From Desulfobulbus propionicus (GTDB lineage Bacteria > Desulfobacterota > Desulfobulbia > Desulfobulbales > Desulfobulbaceae), in assembly GCA_002747135.1 (NCBI GenBank), contig PDTE01000005.1:1-38831 (forward strand): 38,831 nucleotides of DNA, written 5' to 3'. The notes under the pieces are model-generated. The model had not been told where the DNA came from and searched no databases. It was given only the letters and a program-made list of their open reading frames with translations. The stretch's first letter is position 1. The number at the start of each line of letters is the position of its first letter. Below are positions 10,850-18,951 of this stretch, in pieces. The position numbers were made by a program, and so were the translations under genes.

Positions 10850-10905
10850 CTATGTTTCCTTCGGGTGTTCCCCGTGGCCAACTCCGGTTAAGGCCTGTAA
10901 AAATA

Positions 10906-11062
10906 ATAATTGCTTCCAGGCCACCCGTCTTCGGGCAATCACGATTGACCGGATAGCAGGCTATAGCTGCCAATCGTGCTTGTTCAAATCTGGGCAAGCC
11001 AAGAGCAGTTACACGTGTAAAGCAAGTAGAACCAAAGAGTTAAATGACATATGAGTAGTTAC
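10906..11062 (+). mobile_element. F1 element, near-complete copy
   Basis: About 157 bp. The left end TAATTGCTTCCAGG is a decayed GTAACTGCTCTCAGG. The core contains GCTATAGCTGCCAATCGTGC, the internal end is AGAGCAGTTAC, and the right end is ATGAGTAGTTAC at 11051-11062. No clear 8-bp duplication remains. It fills the gap between the J-domain gene and the efflux adaptor gene. Confidence 0.75.
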
Positions 11063-11071
11063 CAGCACCCT

Positions 11072-11908
11072 TTACCTGTTATATTTTTTCTGAAAATAAT
11101 CATACGCCACGTTGATCTCCTTCATCTTTTCCTCTGCGACCTTTTTAAACTCATCACCCAGGTGCGCCACCTTGTCAGGATGATATTGCATGGAGAGCTT
11201 CCGGTAGGCCTTCTTGATCTGGTCAAAATTCTCTCCTGGCTCAAGGCCAAGGACAGCGTAATACCGTTCTTCTGAAGCCGCTGAACTGGCTGCCTCCTGA
11301 TGCTGTCTATAGGAATGTTTTGCCTCGAAAGTACGTTGATCATACTGCGATATTTCCAGGAATGCAGCAATTTTACGCGCTTGTTCAAGCTCACCTGGAA
11401 TTGGCGGCTGTTTTGTGTAAATTATCTGGTAAATCAACTCAAGCAGAATCAGCCTGGGTTCGTAGGGAAAGGACTGACGGAATTCCTCCAGCAGCTCGTT
11501 CATGCTCAGGGTGCTGTTTCGTGCATCCTTAATAAGCTGCTTCACCCAATACATCTGGTTCTGGTTGTAACGCAGATTATTCTGGAAAAAATTAAGCATG
11601 GTGTTGAGTTCTGCTCTGGTAAAGTGGCCGTCTGCCTGAGCAATTTTTACCAGAATATGCACCAGCAGATAGACGAACCGCTTTTGCGTTTCCGTCTGAG
11701 TAGCTTCATAGGAGGAAACTTTCTGCTGAACGTAATAGGTAAATCCCCAGAACAGAGCAACAAGGAGCAGTGTTCCCAGAAATCCTGAGAAAAAAAGAAA
11801 GCCGACAAAATGAAGTAAAGCTTGCGCTCCACCGGTCACCAGAAGCAGGAGGGCAATGAGCAAAAAACAGCCGCCACATCCGGGTTGATTGTGTTGTTTA
11901 TATTCCAT
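11072..11908 (-). CDS. Membrane-anchored J-domain protein (DjlA-like, TerB-type middle)
   Basis: This is a predicted inner-membrane co-chaperone that would recruit DnaK. Using the ATG at 11908 (a TTG at 11935 would add nine residues), the protein has 278 residues. Two hydrophobic stretches lie near residues 14-55. An all-helical TerB/DjlA-like domain occupies about 75-190 (KIAQADGHFTRAELNTM). A C-terminal J domain covers about 215-278, with the HPD tripeptide in MQYHPDKV that stimulates DnaK ATPase. The order of membrane anchor, TerB-like domain and J domain is that of DjlA, although DjlA itself usually has one membrane span. Its clients are unknown. Confidence 0.85.
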   Translation of the reverse strand: MEYKQHNQPGCGGCFLLIALLLLVTGGAQALLHFVGFLFFSGFLGTLLLVALFWGFTYYVQQKVSSYEATQTETQKRFVYLLVHILVKIAQADGHFTRAELNTMLNFFQNNLRYNQNQMYWVKQLIKDARNSTLSMNELLEEFRQSFPYEPRLILLELIYQIIYTKQPPIPGELEQARKIAAFLEISQYDQRTFEAKHSYRQHQEAASSAASEERYYAVLGLEPGENFDQIKKAYRKLSMQYHPDKVAHLGDEFKKVAEEKMKEINVAYDYFQKKYNR

Positions 11909-11971
11909 GAATGGGGTACAGGTGCGAAGTTTCAATAAAAGGATTACAATAAAGGAGCAGTTCTTTCTCGT

Positions 11972-12107
11972 CCGGATTTCCCCTCAGTTAAGACGGTGAT
12001 ATTTTGTTTTTCAAATGTAACTGCTCACAGGGCATGTACCCTCCCTGTTTCACATGTGTACATCTGTAACTGCTCTCAGATTAAAGGAAATTTCAGGAGA
12101 AATCCGG
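11972..12107. repeat. F3 element interrupted by an F1 half-element
   Basis: The outer arms TCCGGATTTCCCCTCAG (from 11971) and GGAGAAATCCGGG (to about 12107) are F3 ends. Between them lies 12017-12079, a 63-bp piece of F1 that starts GTAACTGCTCACAGGGCATG and ends GTAACTGCTCTCAG, i.e. the F1 right arm alone. The simplest reading is F1-type DNA nested in F3. The right F3 arm forms the 3' end of ftsY. Confidence 0.6.
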
Positions 12108-13346
12108 GCCAGTACCTTCGGCAAACAGGGCTTCAACGAATTCCCGTGAATCAAAGTCACGCAAGTCGTCTATCTGCTCGCCTATGCCGATAAAACGAAC
12201 CGGAATCTTTATTTCCCGGCAAATGTTGGCCACTATACCCCCTTTTGCCGTGCCGTCAAGTTTTGTCAAGGCCAGGCCGGTGACACCAACAGCTTCATGA
12301 AAAAGCCTCGCCTGGGAAACACCGTTTTGGCCGGTTGTGGCGTCAAGTACCAGCATGACTTCGTGAGGTGCGCCTTCCAGTTTTTTTCCCATTACCCGTT
12401 TAATCTTCTTCAGCTCTTCCATAAGGTTCACACTGGTATGAAGCCTGCCAGCAGTGTCCACCAGGATGACATCAAAATCATGCGCCTGCCCGTACTCCAT
12501 GCCATCAAAGACAACAGAGGAAGGATCTGCCCCCGGTTTCTGGGCAATAACCTCAACTCCCACGCGCTTTCCCCAGATTTTCAACTGATCAATGGCAGCA
12601 GCTCGAAAAGTATCGCCAGCTACGAGCAGCACGGACTGACCAGCGTTGACAAACTTTGCTGCCACCTTGCCGATAGTCGTGGTTTTACCGACACCATTGA
12701 CTCCGACTACCATGATCACAAAGGGCCCTTCCTCTGGCATGACCAGCTCAGCAGGCTGATCCGAGGCAACAATGTAAGAAAGAATGTGTTCTTGCAGCAC
12801 TGATTTAAGTGACTGTGGATCACTTAGGTGATCACGTTTAACAGCCTTTCTCGTTTCCTCGAGAAGGTGTATAGTTGTTCCCACGCCAAGATCAGCAGTA
12901 ACAAGAATCTCTTCCAGCTCATCGTAAAGGCTCTGGTCTATCTCTTTTCGACCGAGAAACAGGGTGTCAAGCTGATAAACAAAGGCATCCCTGGTTTTTC
13001 CCAGGCTCTGCTGAAGTCGTTTCAACAAAGGATTACCTGGTTTTTCCTGTTCAGCAGCCGGGGCTGGCTCAGTTTCTTCCGTTTTTTGCCGAGGCGGGCT
13101 GTCCACGTCAGCGTCCAGTCCCGGCAAAGACTGGCCTTCAGGCTCAGGAGAGCCGTCACCTTCAACCAGGCTTTCCCCTTCTTCGGGTACGTCTGAAACC
13201 TCTTCAATACTTTCTTCTGGTTCCGGCTCCGGTATATACTCAGTCTTTTCAGGGACAGGCAGTTCTTCCGGGATTTCTTTTAAAACAGGTGACTCCTCAC
13301 GCTGTTCCTCTTTTTTGCCAAATTTTTTCTTAAACCAGCCAAGCAT
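12093..13346 (-). CDS. ftsY: Signal recognition particle receptor FtsY
   Basis: FtsY is the membrane-associated GTPase that docks Ffh-ribosome complexes at the Sec translocon. The 417-residue protein has a basic N-terminal amphipathic start ([12 protein letters not shown]), then an acidic, Pro/Glu-rich A domain to about residue 100. An N helical bundle is followed by the SRP-type G domain, with P-loop [10 protein letters not shown] (near 217), [19 protein letters not shown] and [10 protein letters not shown]. The family normally ends shortly after EFVEALF. Here the tail continues AEGTGPDFS, and the codons for PDFS plus the TGA stop come from the end of an F3 repeat. Confidence 0.96.
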   Translation of the reverse strand: MLGWFKKKFGKKEEQREESPVLKEIPEELPVPEKTEYIPEPEPEESIEEVSDVPEEGESLVEGDGSPEPEGQSLPGLDADVDSPPRQKTEETEPAPAAEQEKPGNPLLKRLQQSLGKTRDAFVYQLDTLFLGRKEIDQSLYDELEEILVTADLGVGTTIHLLEETRKAVKRDHLSDPQSLKSVLQEHILSYIVASDQPAELVMPEEGPFVIMVVGVNGVGKTTTIGKVAAKFVNAGQSVLLVAGDTFRAAAIDQLKIWGKRVGVEVIAQKPGADPSSVVFDGMEYGQAHDFDVILVDTAGRLHTSVNLMEELKKIKRVMGKKLEGAPHEVMLVLDATTGQNGVSQARLFHEAVGVTGLALTKLDGTAKGGIVANICREIKIPVRFIGIGEQIDDLRDFDSREFVEALFAEGTGPDFS

Positions 13347-13436
13347 CAGTTTGCCGCCTTTATTTCAATTACTATTGCAAGTGCTTCACCTTTTCTCCTA
13401 AGATTCAGCACTCCCTTTTCATGAGCATCCCCTGCC

Positions 13437-13498
13437 GTAACCGATCACGGGGGCTGTGCTTCCCCGTTATTCTCTGTTTCTGACGTGTAATTGATTAC
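13437..13498 (+). repeat. F5 half-element
   Basis: GTAACCGATCACGGG at the left and GTGTAATTGATTAC at the right bracket 62 bp. The internal GTTATTCTCTGTTTCTGA is shared with F5 copies at 31202 and 35668. It lies upstream of ftsY, in a gap of about 1.2 kb made mostly of repeats. Confidence 0.65.
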
Positions 13499-13523
13499 AT
13501 GTCCTTTAATATATTGATTTCGC

Positions 13524-13681
13524 GTAACTACTCACTGGGTGTGTACCTCTCTGACTCTACATGCCTCAACCGTGTAACTGCTCTCAGGTTGCCCATATTT
13601 GGACAAGCACGATTGGCAGCTATAGCCTCTCTATGCAGCGGGTCGTGATCGTTCAAAGAGGGGTGGCCTGTGAGGAGTTAC
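13524..13681 (-). mobile_element. F1 element, full-length copy (158 bp)
   Basis: Ends are GTAACTACTCACTGG and CTGTGAGGAGTTAC (inverted repeats), with the internal end GTAACTGCTCTCAGG in the middle. The left flank GATTTCGC and right flank GATTTTCA share only the first five bases, so any 8-bp duplication is decayed. The copy is about 91 percent identical by eye to the inverted copy at 14355-14512 and close to the one at 38240. Confidence 0.85.
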
Positions 13682-13683
13682 GA

Positions 13684-13737
13684 TTTTCAGGTTACCCAGC
13701 TTTAGATAAGCGCGACAGGCAGCTATTACCCCCTCTC
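13684..13737 (-). repeat. F1 core fragment
   Basis: CAGGTTACCCAGCTTTAGATAAGCGCGACAG-like sequence is a diverged copy of the F1 core (compare CAGGTTGCCCATATTTGG in the neighbouring copy). It is cut on the right by F2. Confidence 0.55.
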
Positions 13738-13899
13738 GTGTTCTGTCAACGCTGCTCTGTCGTATCCTGCTTGTCTTTTCCAGCCCTTATGCAGCCTTGC
13801 CCTGGGTCACAGAGCACTACTATGCAACGCAGGACAAGACTCCATAAGGACAAGAAAAATCCGGCGCAATATCCTGAGATTTCAGCGTTGACAGGACAC
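13738..13899 (-). mobile_element. F2 element, full-length copy
   Basis: 162 bp with left end GTGTTCTGTCAACGCTG and right end AGCGTTGACAGGACAC, and with the characteristic central hairpin (TTATGCAGCCTTGCCC against GGACAAGACTCCATAA). The TA flanks are not preserved (CTC on the left, TTGG on the right), so it may be an older or partly rearranged copy. Frames running through it are by-products of the repeat and not genes. Confidence 0.75.
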
Positions 13900-14354
13900 T
13901 TGGCAGCCGACCACAATCGCCCAAAGATGGGCGGGCAGGGAGCGGTTATGCTGAAAAAGCACCGCCCTCTCTCTTCAGGCAGCGTTTCGGATAAGAGAAA
14001 TGGCCTGAAGCTGTGGCGCAAGATAGCCAGATTGTTTTTTTGACAGACGCTGCTGTCTGAAAAAATGTAATTACAAAAAAATAAATAATATAACTGTTGA
14101 TTCAAGGGAAAATCAAGTAAAAGGATGAAATGCAGCCGGTAAATGCTCATGAAAAGATCGGGAATTGATCAGGCACATACACAGCCTCTGTCTATACACT
14201 TATTTCATTGCTTTTCAACGCATTGACATTAGTGTATGACACATATATGCTTACAAGCATCTGGTGTTTCAACTACCAGCCATGTGAGTAAACAAGACGT
14301 AAGGCAAACGAAATCAGGGTAATACATACTCTGCGAGCAGTTATTTTATAACGT
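13900..14354. other. Gene-free interval with decayed repeat traces
   Basis: I see no convincing gene here. At 14291-14346 there is a strongly decayed F1 right arm (AAGACGTAAGGCAAACG, then GGGTAATACATACTC). A-T-rich sequence occupies 14040-14120, and a possible promoter lies at 14223-14251. The rest is unexplained single-copy sequence. Confidence 0.4.
14223..14251 (+). promoter_or_regulatory. Possible sigma-70 promoter upstream of the Mrp gene
   Basis: TTGACA (14223-14228), a 17-base spacer and TATGCT (14246-14251). The -35 is perfect and the -10 matches four of six positions. An F1 element inserted later lies between it and the gene start at 14550, so any transcript would carry the F1 hairpin in its leader. 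Confidence 0.35.
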
Positions 14355-14512
14355 GTAACTCCTCACAGCTCACCCCTCTTTGAACGATCACGACCCGCCG
14401 CATAGAGGGGCTGTAGCTGCCAATCGTGCTTGGCCAAAGATGGGCAGCCTGAGAGCAGTTACACGTTTGAGGTATGTAAAACCAGAGAGTTACACACCCA
14501 GTGAGTAGTTAC
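14355..14512 (+). mobile_element. F1 element, full-length copy with exact 8-bp target duplication
   Basis: The 158-bp element runs from GTAACTCCTCACAGC to CAGTGAGTAGTTAC. It is flanked on the left by TATAACGT (14347-14354) and on the right by TATAACGT (14513-14520), an exact 8-bp direct repeat. This is direct evidence of transposition into a single TATAACGT site. The ends start GTAA, as in IS66-family sequences, which also make 8-bp duplications. Confidence 0.92.
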
Positions 14513-14549
14513 TATAACGTTTTTATTTTTCTTATTCAGGAGGCCGATT

Positions 14550-15491
14550 ATGAGTAGTTCATGTGGCGGCAGCTGTAATTCAAGCCAAGGGAGCAGCCCC
14601 CACGCTGCCGATGCCCATCTGGCGCAGCAGGACATTGCCATCAACAGATCTCTGGGAAAGATCAGTAACAAAATTCTTGTCATGAGCGGTAAGGGAGGTG
14701 TTGGCAAGTCTACCGTTGCGGTTAACCTTGCCCTTTCACTGGCAGAAAACGGGCACAAGGTCGGCCTGATGGATGTCGACCTTCACGGCCCTGATATCTG
14801 CCGAATGCTGGATTTGAAAGGGTCGCTGGAAGCACCACAAAATCCAGGCGGGCTGGTACCGCCACTTACCTATAATGAAAACCTGAAGGTTGTCAGTCTC
14901 GAATATATGATGAAAGACCGGGACGAAGCCATTATCTGGCGAGGCCCTCTCAAGATACAGGCAATACGTCAATTTTTGTCTGACATGGACTGGGATGAAC
15001 TTGATTATCTTGTCGTTGACGCCCCTCCGGGCACTGGAGACGAGCCCCTGACTGTTGCCCAGACCATCCCCGGGGTTCAGGCTGTTGTGGTCACCACTCC
15101 CCAGGCAGTGGCCCTAGCTGATGTCCGTAAATCCATAAATTTTTGTAAAACAGTGGAGATGCCCATTGTGGGAGTTGTTGAAAATATGTCCGGTTTTATC
15201 TGTCCACACTGTGGAGAAACCGCTGATATTTTCAGCAGCGGTGGCGGTGAACAGACCGCAGAGGATTTCGATTTATTTTTTCTTGGCCGCATACCAATGG
15301 ATCCTCGCATAGTGGCTGCAGGTGACAGCGGCTCTGCTTACCTGTCGTCGGATGAAGAAACTCAATCAATTCAGGCGTTTAGAAAGGTGGTTAAGGCGGT
15401 TGAAGTCCGCCTTCCACCCAAGAAAAAAACAGCGGCCAGCATCCTCAACAACGGGGGGTGTTCCTGTTCCGGGAGCGGAGGGTGCTGCTAG
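14550..15491 (+). CDS. Mrp/ApbC/NBP35-family P-loop ATPase, iron-sulfur carrier
   Basis: This cytoplasmic ATPase of the MinD/Mrp group is a known class of scaffold or carrier for iron-sulfur cluster assembly. The 313-residue protein has a deviant Walker A, SGKGGVGKST, at 46-55. It also has DVDLHGPDI, the DAPPGTGDEPLT motif, and the cluster-binding CPHC pair at Cys218 and Cys221. Its ends are unusually Cys-rich: CGGSC near residues 5-9 and CSCSGSGGCC at the C-terminus. AGGAGG lies 8 bases before the ATG. The gene stands alone between repeat-filled gaps. A role in supplying clusters to the Fe-S-rich sulfate-respiration enzymes is plausible but inferred. Confidence 0.92.
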   Translation: MSSSCGGSCNSSQGSSPHAADAHLAQQDIAINRSLGKISNKILVMSGKGGVGKSTVAVNLALSLAENGHKVGLMDVDLHGPDICRMLDLKGSLEAPQNPGGLVPPLTYNENLKVVSLEYMMKDRDEAIIWRGPLKIQAIRQFLSDMDWDELDYLVVDAPPGTGDEPLTVAQTIPGVQAVVVTTPQAVALADVRKSINFCKTVEMPIVGVVENMSGFICPHCGETADIFSSGGGEQTAEDFDLFFLGRIPMDPRIVAAGDSGSAYLSSDEETQSIQAFRKVVKAVEVRLPPKKKTAASILNNGGCSCSGSGGCC

Positions 15492-15496
15492 CCCGG

Positions 15497-15577
15497 TTTT
15501 CTCAAGAAGAAATACATAAAAATATATGTCTGTGATGTCAGTGAGCAGACTCAGAGCCTGCAAAAATGTTCACCAGA
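15497..15577 (+). repeat. F3 element fragment
   Basis: The stretch TTTTCTCAAGAAGAAATAC, then GTCTGTGATGTCAGTGAGCAG and GCAAAAATGTTCA parallels the interior and right end of the F3 copy at 29273-29383. It directly follows the Mrp stop codon. Confidence 0.6.
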
Positions 15578-15652
15578 GGTCAGCTCAGGCAATACCATTT
15601 TCGGCTGTATTTTGGTAACACATATACCCAGGTATAATGAACTGCCAGAAAC

Positions 15653-15770
15653 GTAACTGCTCGCAGGGCATTTAACCTCTTTATTTTACTTGCTTTACGT
15701 CTGCAGCTGCTTTCAGGGTGCCCAGATTCGGGTAAGCGCGATTGCCCGAAAACGGGTGATCTGGATGCAG
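15653..15770 (-). repeat. F1 element, truncated copy
   Basis: It starts GTAACTGCTCGCAGGGCATT and contains the internal end CAGCTGCTTTCAGG and core GCCCAGATTCGGGTAAGCGC. The right part is lost or diverged beyond about 15750. A perfect TATAAT hexamer lies just upstream at 15633-15638, with no convincing -35 partner. Confidence 0.6.
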
Positions 15771-15837
15771 TGAACAAAATAATTGCCTCCTCATTCAAAC
15801 GGCAACAGTGGGGTGACAATCCAAACGAGGTAATTGT

Positions 15838-16470
15838 ATGCACGTCCAACAGCTCATAGTCGGAATGATGGGGGTATGTACCTACATTGTTTCTTGCGAA
15901 AAAACAAAAAAAGCTGCAATCATTGATCCCGGTGGAGACGAAGCGCGTATTTTGTCATACTGCAGGGAAAACGAGCTCAATGTTCAGTACATCATCAATA
16001 CACATGGGCACCCTGACCATGTCTGCGGCAATGGTCCCATTCAGAAGGATACCGGAGCAAGGATCATCATGCATGAAGCAGACATTCGCTACTTTGGCGA
16101 CCCTCAGTTGAAACAATATTTTTCTGGTTTAGGCCTGCCTGAGTCTCCACCGGCAGATGTTGTCATACAGGATGGGGACACCATTACCATAGGCGAAGAG
16201 GTAATCGAAGTCATTCATACCCCCGGACACTCTCCTGGAGGTGTCTGCCTGTACACCCCGCCTCATCTTTTTACAGGAGACACCCTCTTTGTTGGTGCGA
16301 TCGGACGCACAGATTTCCCTCAGTGTTCCATGAAAGAGTTGATCCAGTCCATCACCTCCCGTTTGCTGAGCCTGCCGACTGAAACAATTGTCTGGCCTGG
16401 CCATGGATATGGTGGTAGCCAGTCAACCATTGGCGAGGAAAAACGATCCAACCCGTATCTCCACCTCTGA
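15838..16470 (+). CDS. Metallo-beta-lactamase-fold hydrolase (glyoxalase II-like)
   Basis: This small metal-dependent hydrolase has 210 residues. The zinc-binding motif THGHPDH is near residues 58-64, followed by HTPGHSPGGVC (third metal histidine) and FTGDTLFVGAIGRTD (bridging aspartate). The last histidine is in WPGHGYGG. This is the hydroxyacylglutathione hydrolase-like subgroup, but without the C-terminal substrate domain of true glyoxalase II, so the substrate is unknown. A GAGG ribosome-binding site precedes the ATG. It ends 31 bases before selB and is probably cotranscribed with it. Confidence 0.9.
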   Translation: MHVQQLIVGMMGVCTYIVSCEKTKKAAIIDPGGDEARILSYCRENELNVQYIINTHGHPDHVCGNGPIQKDTGARIIMHEADIRYFGDPQLKQYFSGLGLPESPPADVVIQDGDTITIGEEVIEVIHTPGHSPGGVCLYTPPHLFTGDTLFVGAIGRTDFPQCSMKELIQSITSRLLSLPTETIVWPGHGYGGSQSTIGEEKRSNPYLHL

Positions 16471-16501
16471 AACCTGTTTCAAGAAAATTAGCAAAAGCCC
16501 T

Positions 16502-18427
16502 ATGCGTGAACTTATTCTTGGTACTGCCGGACATGTCGATCACGGAAAAACCAGCCTTATCAAAGCACTTACCGGGATTGAGACAGACCGGCTCAAAGAG
16601 GAAAAAAAACGCGGCATAACCATTGAACTTGGCTTCGCGCATCTTGACCTCCCCTGCGGGCACCGGCTTGGCATTGTCGATGTCCCCGGTCATGAAAAAT
16701 TTGTCCGTAACATGGTGGCTGGTGCCGCCGGGATGGATCTGGTCGCCTTTATCATTGCCGCTGATGAGGGTATCATGCCGCAGACCATAGAGCATTTTGA
16801 TATCTGCCGCCTGCTCGGAATATCTAATGGTTTGATTATATTGACAAAAAAAGACGTGGTCGAGGCGGAGTGGCTGGAGATGGTGGAGGAGGAAATCCGC
16901 GACTTTTTCACCGACAGCTTTTTGGAACAAGCTCCGGTCATTGCGGTTTCCTCGGTAACCGGAGAGGGTATTGATCAGGTCATCAAACTACTTGATAATG
17001 CCGTGAAAGATCGAAGATTTCAAGAAGAATTCGGGCCTTTTCGCTTGTCTGTTGACCGCGTCTTTACCATGAAGGGTTTTGGTACGGTGGCAACAGGAAC
17101 ATCGATCTCAGGAAGAATAAAAAATGGAGATGAGGTTACCATATATCCAGGCCAAATCAATGCCCGTATACGCGGGATACAGGTGCATGGGAACCAGGTC
17201 GAAGTGGTTGAGGCCGGACATCGCACAGCCATTAACTTGCAGGGCGTTGAGAAAGAGCAGCTCAAACGTGGCGATGTGCTGGCTACACCAGAGAGCCTGA
17301 TCAGCTCAACACTGCTCGATGCCTCACTGGTATACCTGGAATCAACAGGCAAAGAGCTGAAGAACCGGGTACAGGTACGGGTCCATCTTGGTACCAGAGA
17401 AATCAAAGGGAGGGTTCTGCTTATGGAAAAAGATCGCCTGCCTCCCGGGTCACAGGCTAACATACAGCTTTTACTGCAGGAACCTGTAGCGGTATGGCCT
17501 GGCGACAGATATGTCTTGCGAAGCTTTTCTCCGGTTCAGACCATTGGTGGCGGTAAGATTCTTAACGCCTTGCCAGCAAAACGAAAACGGAGACAGCAAA
17601 AAGATCGCGAGTATAATACGAACGTATTTTCCCTGCTTGAAAGCGGAACACCAGCAGAAAAAGTGCTGCTGCTTCTCAAGGAGAGTAAGCACTTCGGCAT
17701 TACGGCAGATCAGCTCGCAGCACGAACGGGAGTATTTGGCAAGAAACTGCAGAAACTCATGCAGCAGCCAGTTTCTTCTGCTCAGGTGCTGGTCATTGAT
17801 TCGGAGAATAAACGATTTCTCGCAGCAGAAGTATTTGATTCTATTAAAAAAAGTGCCATCAATTACCTGGCCGAATTTCACCGGAAAAATCCTCTTAAGC
17901 CGGGTATTCATAAAGATGAGCTGCGAACAAGACTCCGGCCCTTACTAGACGTCAAACTGTTTCAATTTACCTTAAACAGTCTGCTGAAAGCAAAAAAGAT
18001 TGAGCAGGAAGGGGCAGTGATAAAGCTCGCCGGATATACGGTTGTGCTGCAAATGGACGAGCAAAAAATGGAGAAAAATATTGCCGTCGTCTACCAAAAG
18101 GCTGGCCTTACCCCGCCAAACTATAAGGATGTGCTGTCTCGTTTTTCAGACTTCAGCCAGGAGCAGCTGGCCGGAGTGTATAAACTGCTTCAGGGCAAGG
18201 GTGCACTGGTCAAAGTCAATGAAGCCTTGTATTTTGATGCCCAGGCCATAGAGAAGCTCAAACAAGAACTCATCGATTTTGTTCGAAAGGAAGGAGAAAT
18301 CGACGCGCCCAGATTCAAGGAATTAACAGGACTCACCCGAAAATATTCCATACCTCTGCTTGAATACTTTGATAAAAGCAGAATCACGATCAGGGTTGGC
18401 GATAAGCGCATATTACGAAAAACGTAA
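16502..18427 (+). CDS. selB: Selenocysteine-specific elongation factor SelB
   Basis: SelB is a GTPase that delivers Sec-tRNA to UGA codons marked by a SECIS hairpin. The ATG at 16502 (MRELILGTAGHVDHGKTSL) matches the family start. An upstream in-frame start at 16388 would overlap the preceding gene and add 38 unrelated residues. The protein has 641 residues. G motifs are GHVDHGKT (10-17), KKRGITIELGFAHL, DVPGHEKF and TKKD. EF-Tu-like barrel domains follow, then the C-terminal winged-helix repeats that read SECIS RNA (ending KYSIPLLEYFDKSRITIRVGDKRILR). I found no selA, selC or selenoprotein gene in the window, but SelB implies the organism makes selenoproteins. Confidence 0.95.
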   Translation: MRELILGTAGHVDHGKTSLIKALTGIETDRLKEEKKRGITIELGFAHLDLPCGHRLGIVDVPGHEKFVRNMVAGAAGMDLVAFIIAADEGIMPQTIEHFDICRLLGISNGLIILTKKDVVEAEWLEMVEEEIRDFFTDSFLEQAPVIAVSSVTGEGIDQVIKLLDNAVKDRRFQEEFGPFRLSVDRVFTMKGFGTVATGTSISGRIKNGDEVTIYPGQINARIRGIQVHGNQVEVVEAGHRTAINLQGVEKEQLKRGDVLATPESLISSTLLDASLVYLESTGKELKNRVQVRVHLGTREIKGRVLLMEKDRLPPGSQANIQLLLQEPVAVWPGDRYVLRSFSPVQTIGGGKILNALPAKRKRRQQKDREYNTNVFSLLESGTPAEKVLLLLKESKHFGITADQLAARTGVFGKKLQKLMQQPVSSAQVLVIDSENKRFLAAEVFDSIKKSAINYLAEFHRKNPLKPGIHKDELRTRLRPLLDVKLFQFTLNSLLKAKKIEQEGAVIKLAGYTVVLQMDEQKMEKNIAVVYQKAGLTPPNYKDVLSRFSDFSQEQLAGVYKLLQGKGALVKVNEALYFDAQAIEKLKQELIDFVRKEGEIDAPRFKELTGLTRKYSIPLLEYFDKSRITIRVGDKRILRKT

Positions 18428-18441
18428 CCCGTATACTATTA

Positions 18442-18479
18442 GACAAGCAGGATACGACAGAGCAGCGTTGACAGGACAC
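18442..18479 (+). repeat. F2 right-end fragment
   Basis: 38 bp: GACAAGCAGGATACGACAG, then AGCAGCGTTGACAGGACAC, followed by TAG. This is only the right terminus of F2, just downstream of selB. Confidence 0.65.
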
Positions 18480-18488
18480 TAGACCCAG

Positions 18489-18838
18489 TTCAGGCATGTA
18501 TATTTCTATGTTGCTGGTCCCCGGTTTGGTTTCATGAATATCCGTTTGCAGACCTGGCTTTTGTCTCATATTCAGATTTGTCTCAATGGCCGGGAATGGT
18601 TACGCCGCAGTCCTGAACATGAAAAGATAGACCTTACTGCACGCGGCAACTAGTTTCTGGATTTTGCTGAGTACGACAGGGCACAGCGATTGCTGGACAA
18701 ACAAGAAAATACCCCCGGCAAAACCGCTATCAGCTGACACCCAAAGGGGTTCGAGTAACAACTCTGCTCAACGTGATACTGGATGCATCTACTGAAAATT
18801 TAATGAAAATCGCTGCCTGGATTTCTTGTTTTTTATGA
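18489..18838 (+). pseudogene. Eroded remnant of a mobile-element-type protein gene
   Basis: Two separate frames look coding but are broken. From 18489 the reading contains HVYFYVAGPRFGFMNIRLQTW and then LNGREWLRRS. Nearer the end, another frame reads NRYQLTPKGVRVTTLLN and stops at 18838. I recognise both blocks as conserved parts of a large, widely repeated family of uncharacterised proteins of around 400-500 residues. Members carry a G(L/F)M-V-RLQ(T/S)W motif, NGREWL, and a YxLTxxGxxVTTALL C-terminus, and are often multicopy in deltaproteobacteria. Most of the gene is missing, and stop codons and frameshifts separate the pieces. The family recall is from memory. Confidence 0.6.
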
Positions 18839-18951
18839 CAGGAATTGAGGAGTAAGCCGCTTACCTCCATTTACTGCTTAACGTACTGTGCAGCAAATGC
18901 AGTGGAGCTTCCAGCAACAGCTTACAATATATATAATCCGGAGAAAATACC

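Noticed and set aside
14045..14070. Intrinsic terminator at CAGAC-GCTGCT-GTCTG
   Set aside because: The short stem is followed by A, not T, on the plus strand, and on the minus strand it is followed by TCAAAAAA, so it lacks a T-run on either strand.
13561..14150. Open frames of 160 and 134 codons on both strands in the ftsY-mrp gap
   Set aside because: They run through F1 and F2 repeats and change content at repeat borders. The protein sequence is what the repeats spell by chance.
13437..14512. CRISPR array or tandem repeat cluster
   Set aside because: The repeats are long, dispersed, in both orientations and flanked by different sequence. There are no regular short repeats with spacers and no cas genes.
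16388..16501. Upstream start for selB that overlaps the metallo-hydrolase gene
   Set aside because: The 38 extra residues are unrelated to SelB and are the alternative frame of the preceding gene. The ATG at 16502 fits the family.
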